In this document: positions 17,050-25,685 of the stretch, piece after piece
How positions within the stretch are numbered: the first letter of the stretch is position 1
How the letters are laid out: each line of letters begins with the position of its first letter
NCBI GenBank assembly: GCA_963842505.1
Contig: CAWJGZ010000004.1
Span: 1,426,001-1,490,000, forward strand
Direction: 5' to 3'
Origin: PALSA-129 sp963842505
GTDB lineage: Bacteria > Acidobacteriota > Terriglobia > Bryobacterales > Bryobacteraceae
Length of the DNA: 64,000 bases
The notes under the pieces: model-generated
Databases searched by the model: none
Seen by the model: the letters and a program-made list of their open reading frames with translations, nothing else
What the model was told of the DNA's origin: nothing
Program-made: the position numbers and the translations under genes

Positions 17050-20000
17050 TTAGAACGTGAATTTTGCTCCGATCTGAACCTGCCGCGCCTGGCGGTAGGA
17101 ACTGATCTCGCCGAATGAACTGCTGGTGATATTGGTGCTGCCGAAGCCGTTCGGGTTGGCGTGATTGGTGAGATTGAAAAACTCGCCGCGCAATTGGAGA
17201 TTGGCACGCTCCGTGAAATGCAGGTTCTTGATCAGGGAGCCGTCCAGGTTTCCGTAGCCCGGTCCGCGCACTACGCCGCGGCCGGCGTCGCCCGGGCGGA
17301 TGGCCCCCTGCGGCGTCGCAGCGAAGCAGGCGGTGTTGAACCAGGTCGGCTGCCCGGTTCCGGTGAAGCCGGGGGCCAGGTGCGGCGCATTGGCGTTGGG
17401 ATCGCACAACATGTCAGGCCGCGAGCTGGAAGCGCTGTTGCCCAGCAGGCCGAGACCGGCCGGGTCAACACTCGAAGTGGTCACCGTGAAGGGCGAACCC
17501 GTGTACATGGTCAGAATTCCCGACAGCTCCCAGCCGCCAAGCGCGAGGCCCGCCGGGCCGTGGCTGTGCTTGAAGAACGGAATCTCATACACGTAGTTGA
17601 CGGTGAGCACCTGTTTCCGGTCGAGCGTCGCCGGGCCGTATTCGCCATCGTGGTAGTCGTAGCTGCTCTGTGGAGCGTTGGAGCGGTCGGAAGCGTTGTC
17701 GGTGAGGTTCTTTGAGAATGTGTAGGAGACGCCGATCAACCCCGCCGCGCTAAAGCGCTTCTTGAAGCTCACCAGCAGCGCGTGGTAGTTCGAATCGAAA
17801 GCCGATTCAATGGCGTTGATGGCGTTGTAGCCCAGGTAGGGCCGCACCGCGTTGATGTGCGGATCGTCGGCCGTCGTAAAGATGGTGTTGCTGTTGGCCG
17901 CGTGCAGGCCGGCCGCCAGCGCCACGCCCGGCGCAGCCTGGTCCAGATCCACGATGCCGATCAGGTGGGTCCCCTTGGAACCGGAGTAGGCCACGTCCAG
18001 CAACATGTCCAAGGGCAACTCACGCTGCACATCGGCGCTCCACTGCTGCACATACGGGACCCGGTTGGGAAGCTCCGTCGCGCGGATATACTCAGTCGAA
18101 ACCGTTCCCGGCGGCGTGCCCGCCGAGATGTTCGAGAACGAGGCGTTGCTCAGCGTCGCGCTCGCCACAAACGGCGGATTCTGGAAGATCGACTGCTCAA
18201 AATCGCCGAACAGGCTCGAGTCGTAGTACACGCCGTAGCCGGCGCGCACCGACGTCTTGCCGTCGCCGGTCGGATCCCAGGCCAGGCCCACGCGCGGAGC
18301 AAAGCTCTTGTACTGGTCGGGCGCGATCTTGGAACCCCACGGCGAGTTCTTTCCGCCGATGATGATGCCGTTGGTGTACGGCATGGTCACGCTGCCGGCG
18401 ATGATGTTGCCGGAGGTGGGATCGATCTTGGGAGCCAACGCCGGATTGTAAAGCGCCGGATCGAAGCTGGAAAGTTCCCCATTGGCGTCCGTGGGTTGTC
18501 CGAAGTACGACCAGCGCACGCCCAGGGAAATCGTCAGCCGCGGCATCACTTTGAAGTCATCCTGGGCCCAGGCTTCATCCTGCCACGCCCAGAGATTAGG
18601 GGTGATGTCGGCGGAAGGCTGGGTGAAACTGGAGACGTTACCCAGCAGGAAATTGGCGAACGATTGCTGGAAGGCGTTGGTGCCGGATGGTGCGCCGGTA
18701 TTCGAAAAACCGAACGAACCTTGATCGCTGGCCGCGTTCTCGGTTTTGTTGTAACGGTTCACGGTGAAACCGAACTTCATGGTGTGGCGCCCGTGGATCC
18801 AGGTGACGGCGTCGTAGCCGTTGTAATTCTTGTTGTGTTCGTGATACGGACCGTAGCCCACGATGCTCGAACCACTGGTCATGGTCACCGACGGAATCAC
18901 GCCCTGCGTGTTGGTGTACGGCTCCGGGGGATTAATGTCGGGGCTGTTGGCCTTGGACGAGATCCCTTCCGGGCTGGACAGAATCGCGCTCTGCGTAAAG
19001 TTGAAGTTGGCGTCGTTGATCAGGGTCGGACGAATGCTGTAAATGGCGTGCACCACGTAGGCCCGTCCCGGCGAGTTGGTGCTGGTGGTGGCCAGGTTCG
19101 GAATCGCCGCGCCGGTGAAGAGGCCGCCCGGTTCGGTGGTGGGAATGCTGTCGTTTTCGAACTTGCCCCACAGCGAGAACTTCTCGTTAAAGGTGTGGTC
19201 GACGCGCGCAATCTCTTGCCGGCTGTTGTAGATGTTCTGCACCGGGAAGAATTCGGAAGTGGTTGCCGTCACGCTGTTGGTGGCCGGAAGCGGAACCTTG
19301 CCGTAGATGTCTTTGATATACTCGGCCGCAATCGGATTGATCGACGTGATCTGGGTGCCCGTCGCCACGCAGGTTGCCGTGGCGAGATTGAGGTTGGTGC
19401 AGACCGGCTGGGAAAATGTGCCCTGGATCATCCCCTGCGTAGGCAGAGTCGGATTGAACGTCGAATAAGTGAGGATGCGCCGCGCCTCTTCCGAGAAGAA
19501 GAAGAAAGTCTTGTGGTTGTCCTTCTTGCCGATCGGCACCGGTCCGCCGACGGTCCCGCCAAAATCGTTCCAGCGCAATGGCGGAGGCTGCACCGAGCCG
19601 TTCACCAGCACCTTCTGGGCGTTGTTGATCCAGTTGTTGGCCTCGAAGGCGTTGTTGCGGACGAACTCGAAGAGGTTGCCATGGTATTGGTTCGTGCCGC
19701 TCTTGGTCACCACGCTGATCTGCGCGCCGCCCGCCCGGCCGGTATCGGCCGTGTAGAGGCTGCGCTCCACTTTGAATTCCGCGATCGAATCCACGCTCGG
19801 GAACATCATCAGCGTCAGGTTGCTGCCGCGGTCCACGTTGTCGGCGCCGTCCACCGTCCAGTTATTGGCCGAATTGCGGTTGCCGTTCACCGAATAGGGC
19901 AAAGTGGCGGCCGTGCCCGCCGGCGAGGAGTTGCCGATATACAGTTGATCGGTGGTGTTGGCCGTGACGCCCGGCATCAGGGCCACCAGGTTCTCGTAGT

Positions 20001-20448
20001 TGCGCGTGGAGAGAGCCAGTTCGCGCACCTGCGTGCCTTCGATGGTGGTGGCGTTGGCCGTGGTGCCGAGTTCCACCGTGGTGGCCTGCGTTTTGACTTC
20101 CACCGTCTCGGTGACCGCGCCCACCTGCAATGTAATATTGATCTTCAAGTTGTCTTTTGCGTTCAGTACGATGCCGGTCCGGGTTTCGGCCTTGAACCCT
20201 TTGGCTTCGACTTTAACCTCATAATTCCCGATCGGCAGCAACGGAGCCGAGTAGGTGCCCGCTGCCTCGCTGGTGAGTTCACGGACCACCAGGTTGCGGT
20301 CAGTATTCGTGATTGTCACCTTGGCGTTCGCCACGCCGCCGCCGCTGGCATCCAGAACCGTGCCGCCAATGGTTGCGGAAATGTCCTGCGCAGCCAGACA
20401 CGCCGCCACCGCGATTGCTAATAAGCAAGTCCAAAGAAGCTTTTTCAT
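17050..20448 (-). CDS. Oar-like TonB-dependent receptor with carboxypeptidase-regulatory N-domain
   Basis: A 1132-residue outer-membrane protein. The start at 20448 (MKKLLWTCLLAIAVAACLAA) has GGGGGA just upstream; a longer frame to 20493 would spoil the signal peptide. Residues about 25-110 are a CarboxypepD_reg-like beta domain (ATIGGTVLDASGGGVANAKV), then a plug (STRNYENLVALMPGV, NGNRNSANNWTVDGADNVDRG), then a long beta-barrel ending in a C-terminal Phe (QIGAKFTF). This Oar-type architecture is hugely expanded in Acidobacteriota and is thought to import large substrates such as oligosaccharides or peptides. It is divergent from a GntR/UTRA regulator 78 bp away, which suggests substrate-responsive control. 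Confidence 0.92.
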   Translation of the reverse strand: MKKLLWTCLLAIAVAACLAAQDISATIGGTVLDASGGGVANAKVTITNTDRNLVVRELTSEAAGTYSAPLLPIGNYEVKVEAKGFKAETRTGIVLNAKDNLKINITLQVGAVTETVEVKTQATTVELGTTANATTIEGTQVRELALSTRNYENLVALMPGVTANTTDQLYIGNSSPAGTAATLPYSVNGNRNSANNWTVDGADNVDRGSNLTLMMFPSVDSIAEFKVERSLYTADTGRAGGAQISVVTKSGTNQYHGNLFEFVRNNAFEANNWINNAQKVLVNGSVQPPPLRWNDFGGTVGGPVPIGKKDNHKTFFFFSEEARRILTYSTFNPTLPTQGMIQGTFSQPVCTNLNLATATCVATGTQITSINPIAAEYIKDIYGKVPLPATNSVTATTSEFFPVQNIYNSRQEIARVDHTFNEKFSLWGKFENDSIPTTEPGGLFTGAAIPNLATTSTNSPGRAYVVHAIYSIRPTLINDANFNFTQSAILSSPEGISSKANSPDINPPEPYTNTQGVIPSVTMTSGSSIVGYGPYHEHNKNYNGYDAVTWIHGRHTMKFGFTVNRYNKTENAASDQGSFGFSNTGAPSGTNAFQQSFANFLLGNVSSFTQPSADITPNLWAWQDEAWAQDDFKVMPRLTISLGVRWSYFGQPTDANGELSSFDPALYNPALAPKIDPTSGNIIAGSVTMPYTNGIIIGGKNSPWGSKIAPDQYKSFAPRVGLAWDPTGDGKTSVRAGYGVYYDSSLFGDFEQSIFQNPPFVASATLSNASFSNISAGTPPGTVSTEYIRATELPNRVPYVQQWSADVQRELPLDMLLDVAYSGSKGTHLIGIVDLDQAAPGVALAAGLHAANSNTIFTTADDPHINAVRPYLGYNAINAIESAFDSNYHALLVSFKKRFSAAGLIGVSYTFSKNLTDNASDRSNAPQSSYDYHDGEYGPATLDRKQVLTVNYVYEIPFFKHSHGPAGLALGGWELSGILTMYTGSPFTVTTSSVDPAGLGLLGNSASSSRPDMLCDPNANAPHLAPGFTGTGQPTWFNTACFAATPQGAIRPGDAGRGVVRGPGYGNLDGSLIKNLHFTERANLQLRGEFFNLTNHANPNGFGSTNITSSSFGEISSYRQARQVQIGAKFTF

Positions 20449-20526
20449 GTTTCCCCCAAAAATAGTTTGTATAACTAAAGACCACCCTTGCACGTTTCAA
20501 GGTGATTATGTCATCCTAATAATAGG
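20449..20526. promoter_or_regulatory. Divergent receptor/GntR control region
   Basis: An AT-rich 78-bp spacer with two inverted repeats. CATCCTA-ATAA-TAGGATG (20512-20529) is a perfect 7-bp palindrome running into the regulator's ATG. CACCCTTG and CAAGGTG, 7 bp apart near 20483-20505, form a second, imperfect one. On the minus strand TTGAAA followed about 20 bp later by TTATAC is a possible receptor promoter. GntR/HutC regulators usually bind such short palindromes and release on binding a metabolite. Confidence 0.55.
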
Positions 20527-21294
20527 ATGTCAATTGGTCTTCTCGACAAGGATTTGGCAGTACCGCTCTACCATCAACTCCAAAATGTCCTGAAAGCAGA
20601 GATTGAGTCCGGCCGGTGGCGACCCGATGATCGTCTGCCCAGCGAGCAGGAGATTGCAGAGCGCTTTGGCGTCAGCAAGATAACAGTACGGCAGGCGCTC
20701 CAGGAGTTGGCGCAGCTCAGCTATATCAGGCGTGAGCAGGGACGCGGTACTTTCGTCGCCCGGCGGAAGTTTGACGAAGGCCCCCGCGAATTGACCAGTT
20801 TCACCGAAGAGATGCGGCGCCACAATCTTGTGGCTACGTCCCGGGTATTGGCCCAATTCGAAGCCGAGGCGGATGCCCGCGTGGCCGACGTGCTGCGGCT
20901 TCCCGCCAAGTCCCCGGTGCTGATTTTGAAGCGGTTGCGGCTGGCCGGAGCAGAGCCCCTGGGAGTCCAGATCGCCCACATTCCGGCTGCCTTAGTACCG
21001 GGCCTTCAGGTTGCCGACGGCATGTCGCTCTACGAAGTCTTGCAGACTCGATATCACTTGTATCCGGCGCAAGCCCGGGAAACCTACGTTGCCGCGCTGG
21101 CCAACGCCTCCACCTCTCAATTGCTGGGAATTCCGGTCGGTTCTCCGGTTTTTCGCGTGGAACGCGTGACCCTCACGAACAATGAACGGCCCTTCGAATT
21201 CGTGCAGTCTACGGTCCGTGGCGACCGCTACACCATCGTGCTTGACCTGGTTAAGAACGCCGGCGAGCAGCAGGCCCTGACCCTCAACAGTTGA
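20527..21294 (+). CDS. GntR/HutC-family transcriptional regulator with UTRA domain
   Basis: A 255-residue regulator. Residues about 10-75 are the GntR winged helix (PLYHQLQNVLKAEIESGRW, LPSEQEIAERFGVSKITVRQ, RREQGRGTFV), and residues 95-245 a UTRA ligand domain (LTSFTEEMRR, PVLILKRLRLAGAEPLGVQ, VERVTLTNNERPFEF). The likely ligand is a small sugar or amino-acid derivative. It diverges from the Oar-like receptor and probably controls it and itself. The ATG at 20527 is inside the palindrome 20512-20529, so the message has almost no leader upstream of a repressor site; no ribosome-binding site is visible. Confidence 0.9.
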   Translation: MSIGLLDKDLAVPLYHQLQNVLKAEIESGRWRPDDRLPSEQEIAERFGVSKITVRQALQELAQLSYIRREQGRGTFVARRKFDEGPRELTSFTEEMRRHNLVATSRVLAQFEAEADARVADVLRLPAKSPVLILKRLRLAGAEPLGVQIAHIPAALVPGLQVADGMSLYEVLQTRYHLYPAQARETYVAALANASTSQLLGIPVGSPVFRVERVTLTNNERPFEFVQSTVRGDRYTIVLDLVKNAGEQQALTLNS

Positions 21295-21371
21295 GCCTTT
21301 TCCCGAGTCATGTGGGACGGCCAATCCGCCGGCCACGGGAGTCCTGATATTCTCTTACCAGATCCCCGGGG

Positions 21372-21620
21372 CTACCTACCCTGATTTCCCTGCGTACTTG
21401 ACGTTCCCGCAGAACCGTTGCCCGCGTTGGAGTTACCGGTGACTAGGGTGGTGTTGGCCGTATCCCACATGCCCTGAATGCCGCCGGAAACATGCCAGAG
21501 AATGCCCAAGGCGATGAGCACAATCAGCGCGGTGATGAGACAATATTCGGCAAGATCCTGCCCTTGATCCCGCTCAGTGAGAAACCTGTAGATAGCACGT
21601 AACACGTTTGAGAAACCCAA
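21372..21620 (-). CDS. Flp/Fap-type pilin-like protein
   Basis: An 82-residue small membrane protein. FLTERDQGQDLAEYCLITAL followed by a hydrophobic helix (IVLIALGILWHV) is the Flp type IVb pilin pattern: a short basic leader, Gly before the mature helix, conserved Glu-Tyr, then one long helix. The C-terminal 30 residues are Gly/Ser/Asn-rich. It starts with TTG at 21620; a GTG at codon 6 is an alternative. No tad/cpa assembly genes (tadA, tadV, rcpA) are nearby, so it is an isolated pilin or a pseudopilin-like membrane protein. Confidence 0.7.
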   Translation of the reverse strand: MGFSNVLRAIYRFLTERDQGQDLAEYCLITALIVLIALGILWHVSGGIQGMWDTANTTLVTGNSNAGNGSAGTSSTQGNQGR

Positions 21621-21781
21621 TACAATTATGCGAGGGCGCGGCTATCCGAAACTATCATGTCTTTAGATATGGCACCGTCACGGAGCTGTCGTCAGGTTGA
21701 CCCGGCGCTGAGGTTTTGGAGGCGGCAAAACGGTTGCCAGCGCTTAAGTCTTGGGTGACTTCCGCCGATAAGGGGGGAAGA

Positions 21782-22402
21782 ATGTCACAGCCCTATGCGA
21801 CACCTGGAGAGCTGCAATTTGATCTGCCACCGCTCATCCTGCATCCCTTCAACGAGCGCATCCCGCCCGCCACGTTGCTGGATAACTCTAAGGCGGCATT
21901 GATGTTAACCGGCCTCATACCAAGCGACGGGACAGATCCGGAAGCCTTGCAGAAGCGGCTGCTTTCGGGAAAATATGCGGAGATCCGAATGCTCTTCTTC
22001 CTGGGGAAGGACGTTTTCCGCTGGATGAACCAATGTGTGGATTCGACGGCGCGGGCGCCCGAACTGACCGGCCTGGAAGTGCGGGCGCAGAGTTTCGCCG
22101 GCCTGCTCACGGGAGGCACGCCGGCCGCGGTGAAAGAGAAGCTCCTTAGCTGGGGCGTGGCCGACTACAGCTCGATTTTCTCGCGGGCCATCGGATTCAA
22201 CGCCCTGTTCACCGCCCCACCGGCGTTTGAGGCGCTTTCGGAGGAGTTCCTGCGCAATTATCACCGCTTTGCCGACGCCCTGTACGGCTGTTTCATGCAA
22301 CTGGAGCCGCACCTGAAGCTAGCGGCGCGGAATTTCCGGTTCGATCTATATGCCTCCGGCGAATACTCGCGCCTGCTCGAATCCGAGTGGGAAACCGGCT
22401 AA
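21782..22402 (+). CDS. Conserved-looking hypothetical protein
   Basis: A 206-residue soluble protein I do not recognise. The start at 21782 follows a strong GGGGGGAAGA; an upstream in-frame start at 21716 would add 22 residues without a ribosome-binding site. No signal peptide or membrane helix; mostly helical by composition, with one Cys-containing stretch (FRWMNQCVDST). It ends 24 bp before the LarA-like gene on the same strand, so the two may be cotranscribed. Confidence 0.65.
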   Translation: MSQPYATPGELQFDLPPLILHPFNERIPPATLLDNSKAALMLTGLIPSDGTDPEALQKRLLSGKYAEIRMLFFLGKDVFRWMNQCVDSTARAPELTGLEVRAQSFAGLLTGGTPAAVKEKLLSWGVADYSSIFSRAIGFNALFTAPPAFEALSEEFLRNYHRFADALYGCFMQLEPHLKLAARNFRFDLYASGEYSRLLESEWETG

Positions 22403-22426
22403 GGCGCGGGCTAGAATAGAAGCATC

Positions 22427-23701
22427 ATGAAATTTGCGCGCCTGCTGGTGGTACGGCAGAATTTTCCGGACCGTCGCATCCCCGACATTCCCGCCGAAGT
22501 GAGCAAGCAGTTAGCGGCCAGCGGTTTTGCCGCGCGAGTGAAACCGGGCGCGCGCATCGCCGTCGGCGTGGGCAGCCGCGGCATCCACAACATCGCCGCG
22601 ATTGTCCGCGGCGTGGTGCGCTACTGGCAGGAACAAGGCATGCGGCCGTTCCTGTTTCCCGCCATGGGCAGTCACGGCGCGGCCTCCGCGCAGGGACAAG
22701 CCGACGTGCTGGCCCACTACGGCATCACCGAAGCTACCATGGGATGCCCGCTGGTGAGCCAACTGGAAGTGATCTCGCTCGGCAAGACCGCCGACGGCAT
22801 CGAAGCCTTCATGGACCGCATGGCTTACGAATCCGATGGCGTCATGCTGGTGGGCCGCGTCAAGTGGCACACCGATTTCGCCGGCAAGATCGAAAGCGGC
22901 CTGTTCAAAATGATGGCCATCGGGCTGGGCAAATTCGCCGGCGCCCAGCGTTACCACACGTACGCCTACCGCCTCGGCCTCGAGCACGTCATCCGCACCG
23001 TGGGACGCCAGGTGCTGGCTTCCGGCAGGATTCTGGGCGGTCTGGCGATTCTGGAAGACGCCTGGCACAACACCGCCAAGCTCGAAGCCGTTCCGGTGGA
23101 AGCCATGGAACAGCGCGAGGAGGCCAACCTGGCGCTGGTCAAATCCTGGATGGCGCGGATTCCGGTGGATGCCGACATCCTCATCCTGGACGAGATCGGC
23201 AAGAACATCAGCGGCGCCGGCATGGACACCAAGGTGGTGAACCGCGGCGTCAACGGAGAATACAATCCCTGGCCCGACACGCCGCGGTTCGAACGCTTGT
23301 TCGTTCGCGACCTGAGCGACCTCACCTACAACAGCGGCGTGGGGCTGGGCATGGCCGACGTGGTAACCAACCGGATGGTGGACCGGATCGATTGGGAGCC
23401 CACCTGGATCAACTCGCTGACTGCCAATACGCCCGCCGCCATACGTACGCCCATCCACTTCCCCACCGACCGCGAATGCCTGGAGCGCATCGCGCCGACC
23501 GTGGGCCGGTTGAATCTGGAGGAAGTGACCTTCTGCTGGATCCGCAACACCATGGAGTTGGGCCGCCTGGCCGTAAGCGAAAACCTGCGCGCCGCGTTCG
23601 AGCGCAAACCGGAGATCGAAATCGAAGGCATCATCGATTTCGAATTCGACTCCAACAGCAACCTGGTGAGCCCGTTCCAAGCCGTGGCCGCGGTGGATTA
23701 G
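22427..23701 (+). CDS. LarA-like (DUF2088) domain protein
   Basis: A 424-residue protein resembling the N-terminal domain of the lactate racemase LarA (DUF2088). Supporting motifs are RIAVGVGSRGIHN near the start, a nucleotide/cofactor-type segment PFLFPAMGSHGAASAQGQ, and GVMLVGRVKWHTDFAGKIES with conserved His/Lys. LarA uses a nickel-pincer cofactor made by LarBCE, none of which is nearby. The C-terminal part carries LDEIGKNISGAGMDTKVVNR, a pattern I recall in unnamed LarA-like proteins. The catalytic role is unknown; racemisation or epimerisation of a hydroxy acid is only an inference. Confidence 0.65.
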   Translation: MKFARLLVVRQNFPDRRIPDIPAEVSKQLAASGFAARVKPGARIAVGVGSRGIHNIAAIVRGVVRYWQEQGMRPFLFPAMGSHGAASAQGQADVLAHYGITEATMGCPLVSQLEVISLGKTADGIEAFMDRMAYESDGVMLVGRVKWHTDFAGKIESGLFKMMAIGLGKFAGAQRYHTYAYRLGLEHVIRTVGRQVLASGRILGGLAILEDAWHNTAKLEAVPVEAMEQREEANLALVKSWMARIPVDADILILDEIGKNISGAGMDTKVVNRGVNGEYNPWPDTPRFERLFVRDLSDLTYNSGVGLGMADVVTNRMVDRIDWEPTWINSLTANTPAAIRTPIHFPTDRECLERIAPTVGRLNLEEVTFCWIRNTMELGRLAVSENLRAAFERKPEIEIEGIIDFEFDSNSNLVSPFQAVAAVD

Positions 23702-23738
23702 CACCGGGTAACGCGGCCCGGGGAACGGAAGCGGCACA

Positions 23739-23880
23739 CCAAGCGTGAACGAGCGGCAGCACGCAACCTGGAGATGGCCGCTCGCTCACGCTCGCGGTTC
23801 GGTGCTGAGTAGTTGGCACGCTCAGAATCGCTTGTTTCTCCGGGAAATCGCGATGCCAGCCACTTTTATGTCGCGCGCCC
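23739..23880 (-). repeat. Dispersed intergenic repeat, copy A
   Basis: Read on the minus strand, this 142-bp stretch matches 33327-33463 on the plus strand: shared blocks include GCGACATAA, GCGATTTCCC, GAGAAACAAGCGA, CTGAGCGTGC, TACTCAGCAC and AGCGAGCGGCCA. Conceptual translations of both copies share the peptide DFPEKQA. It occupies most of the 245-bp gap before the aminotransferase gene. It carries no gene. Confidence 0.8.
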
Positions 23881-23946
23881 CTGCCGCTTGCGCTGCTCCG
23901 GGCGCTGCTATAGCATCGATACACCGGCTGTCAGGAGGCCGTTTTC

Positions 23947-25191
23947 ATGCATCGACGCAATTTTTTCCAGCTCGCGCTGGGCGCGTCCGCCGTCGCCGCC
24001 GCTTCCGCCGCGGTCAGTGGCCGCACCCCCGAAGACATCGCCACCGACGAAGATTACTGGTCGGAAATCCGCTCCGCCTTTTCCATCGACCGCAATTTCA
24101 TCAATCTCAATAACGGCTACGTCAGCCCCTCGCCGCGCACCGTCCAGGACGCCATGCGGCGCTACCTCGACTACAGCGACATGGGCCCCTATCCCACCAT
24201 GGTCAATGCGCTGTACCGCCAGATCGAAGCCGTCCGCCGCCGCCTCGCACAATATGCCGGCTGCGACCCCGAAGAGCTGGCCATCACCCGCAACGCCTCC
24301 GAATCCCTCGAAAACGCCCAGTATGGCATCGATCTCAAGCCCGGCGACGAAGTCCTCACCACCAACCAGGACTATCCCCGCATGATCGAAACCTTCAAGC
24401 AGCGCGAGCGCCGCGATGGCATCGTGCTCAAGATGATTTCTTTCCCCGTCCCCAATCCCGGCATGGACCTTCTCTATCGCCTCTTCGAGCAGGCCGTGAC
24501 TCCTAAAACCAAGCTCATCCTGTTCTGCCACATCACCAACCGCACCGGCCAGATCTTCCCCGTCCGCCGCATCTGCGAGATGGCTCACGCCCGCGGCATC
24601 CCCATAATTGTCGATGGCGCCCACGCAATCAGCCACTTCCCGTTTAAGATCTCCGATCTCGATTGCGATTACTACGGAGTGAGTCTGCATAAGTGGACCT
24701 GCGCCCCCGTCGGCACCGGTTTCCTGTATGTCAAGAAGTCCAGGATCGCTTCCACCTGGTCACTGATGGCTTCCGGCGCAACGCAGAAAGACGATATTCG
24801 AAAGTTCGAAGAGATCGGCACGCATCCCGCCGCCAACCTCAACGCCATCTCCGAAGCCCTGGTCTTCAACGACAACATCGGCATCGATCGCAAAGCCGCG
24901 CGCCTGCGCTACCTCCGCGACCGCTGGGCTCTCCGCCTGGCGCAGAATCCCAAATGCAAGATTCTGCACAGTCCCGACCCCGCCCAATCCTGCGGCATCG
25001 GTTTCCTGGCCTTCAACGGCATCGATCCCGGCAAGGTGGGCGCCGCGCTGCTCAACAAATACAGCATCTACACCGCCACCATGGGACACGAGGAGTACAC
25101 CGGCCTGCGCATCACCCCCCACATCTACACCACCCTGAAAGAGATCGACGTCTTCGCCGACGCCGTCGAAAAAGAAGTCAAAATCGCCTGA
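23947..25191 (+). CDS. Class V aminotransferase-family PLP enzyme with Tat-like signal
   Basis: A 414-residue fold-type I PLP enzyme similar to isopenicillin-N epimerase/cysteine desulfurase-like proteins. The cofactor lysine is K249 in YGVSLHKWTCAPVGTGF; other family motifs are NLNNGYVSPSPRTV, ITRNASESLE, FCHITNRTGQIFPV and IIVDGAHA. Unusually, the protein opens MHRRNFFQLALGASAVAAAS, a twin-arginine-like signal, suggesting export of a PLP-loaded enzyme. The reaction cannot be told from sequence; epimerisation, desulfuration or lyase chemistry are all possible. A repeat element lies directly upstream, with no operon partner on either side. Confidence 0.82.
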   Translation: MHRRNFFQLALGASAVAAASAAVSGRTPEDIATDEDYWSEIRSAFSIDRNFINLNNGYVSPSPRTVQDAMRRYLDYSDMGPYPTMVNALYRQIEAVRRRLAQYAGCDPEELAITRNASESLENAQYGIDLKPGDEVLTTNQDYPRMIETFKQRERRDGIVLKMISFPVPNPGMDLLYRLFEQAVTPKTKLILFCHITNRTGQIFPVRRICEMAHARGIPIIVDGAHAISHFPFKISDLDCDYYGVSLHKWTCAPVGTGFLYVKKSRIASTWSLMASGATQKDDIRKFEEIGTHPAANLNAISEALVFNDNIGIDRKAARLRYLRDRWALRLAQNPKCKILHSPDPAQSCGIGFLAFNGIDPGKVGAALLNKYSIYTATMGHEEYTGLRITPHIYTTLKEIDVFADAVEKEVKIA

Positions 25192-25349
25192 CTTCCGCGG
25201 GACAGGCCTTGCGTGTCCGGTGGCGCACGGGCTGAATCTCATGCGATGAGGGCCGATTCAGGGCCTTTTCCCGGACGGGAATTGTGATGTACATTTGGAG
25301 CAGCACCGGGACGCCGGCAAGAGTGGCCCGGCGGCGGGAGAGTATCTCT

Positions 25350-25562
25350 ATGGCTCTGTTGATCGCGGACCACGCGGAGGTTACCTGGGACAGCGGGAAG
25401 TCGCAGTGGATGGTGCGCATCCACGTCGGCGAAGAGGTGATTCGCCGGCACTGGAAAGGCCCGAAGGATGCCGGAGCGCAGACCCTCCAGGACGACGCCG
25501 TAAAGACGGCAAAGGAAGAAGGATACGATCTCGCCGCCGATAAGGTGACGGTAGGAGGCTGA
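25350..25562 (+). CDS. Small conserved-looking protein
   Basis: A 70-residue acidic/basic mixed protein (MALLIADHAEVTWDSGKSQW ... GYDLAADKVTVGG) with no signal or membrane segment. The start at 25350 has GGGAGA about 8 nt upstream; an in-frame ATG at 25284 would add a low-quality leader. The middle reads like a small beta domain (WMVRIHVGEEVIRRHW). No function can be assigned. Confidence 0.55.
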   Translation: MALLIADHAEVTWDSGKSQWMVRIHVGEEVIRRHWKGPKDAGAQTLQDDAVKTAKEEGYDLAADKVTVGG

Positions 25563-25685
25563 GTCCGCGCCCGGTGGAACCGGCCTCCCGGCCAGCCGGC
25601 GCTCCCGCGCGCCAAGAGCGCCTGAATGCCGGCGGCGGGCAAAATTGCCCGCCGCGTGCTGGAATAGAATAGTCAGAGTCAGCCA

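Noticed and set aside
17782..20421. 879-codon plus-strand frame opposite the Oar-like receptor
   Set aside because: Shadow frame; the minus strand shows signal peptide, plug, barrel end and terminator.
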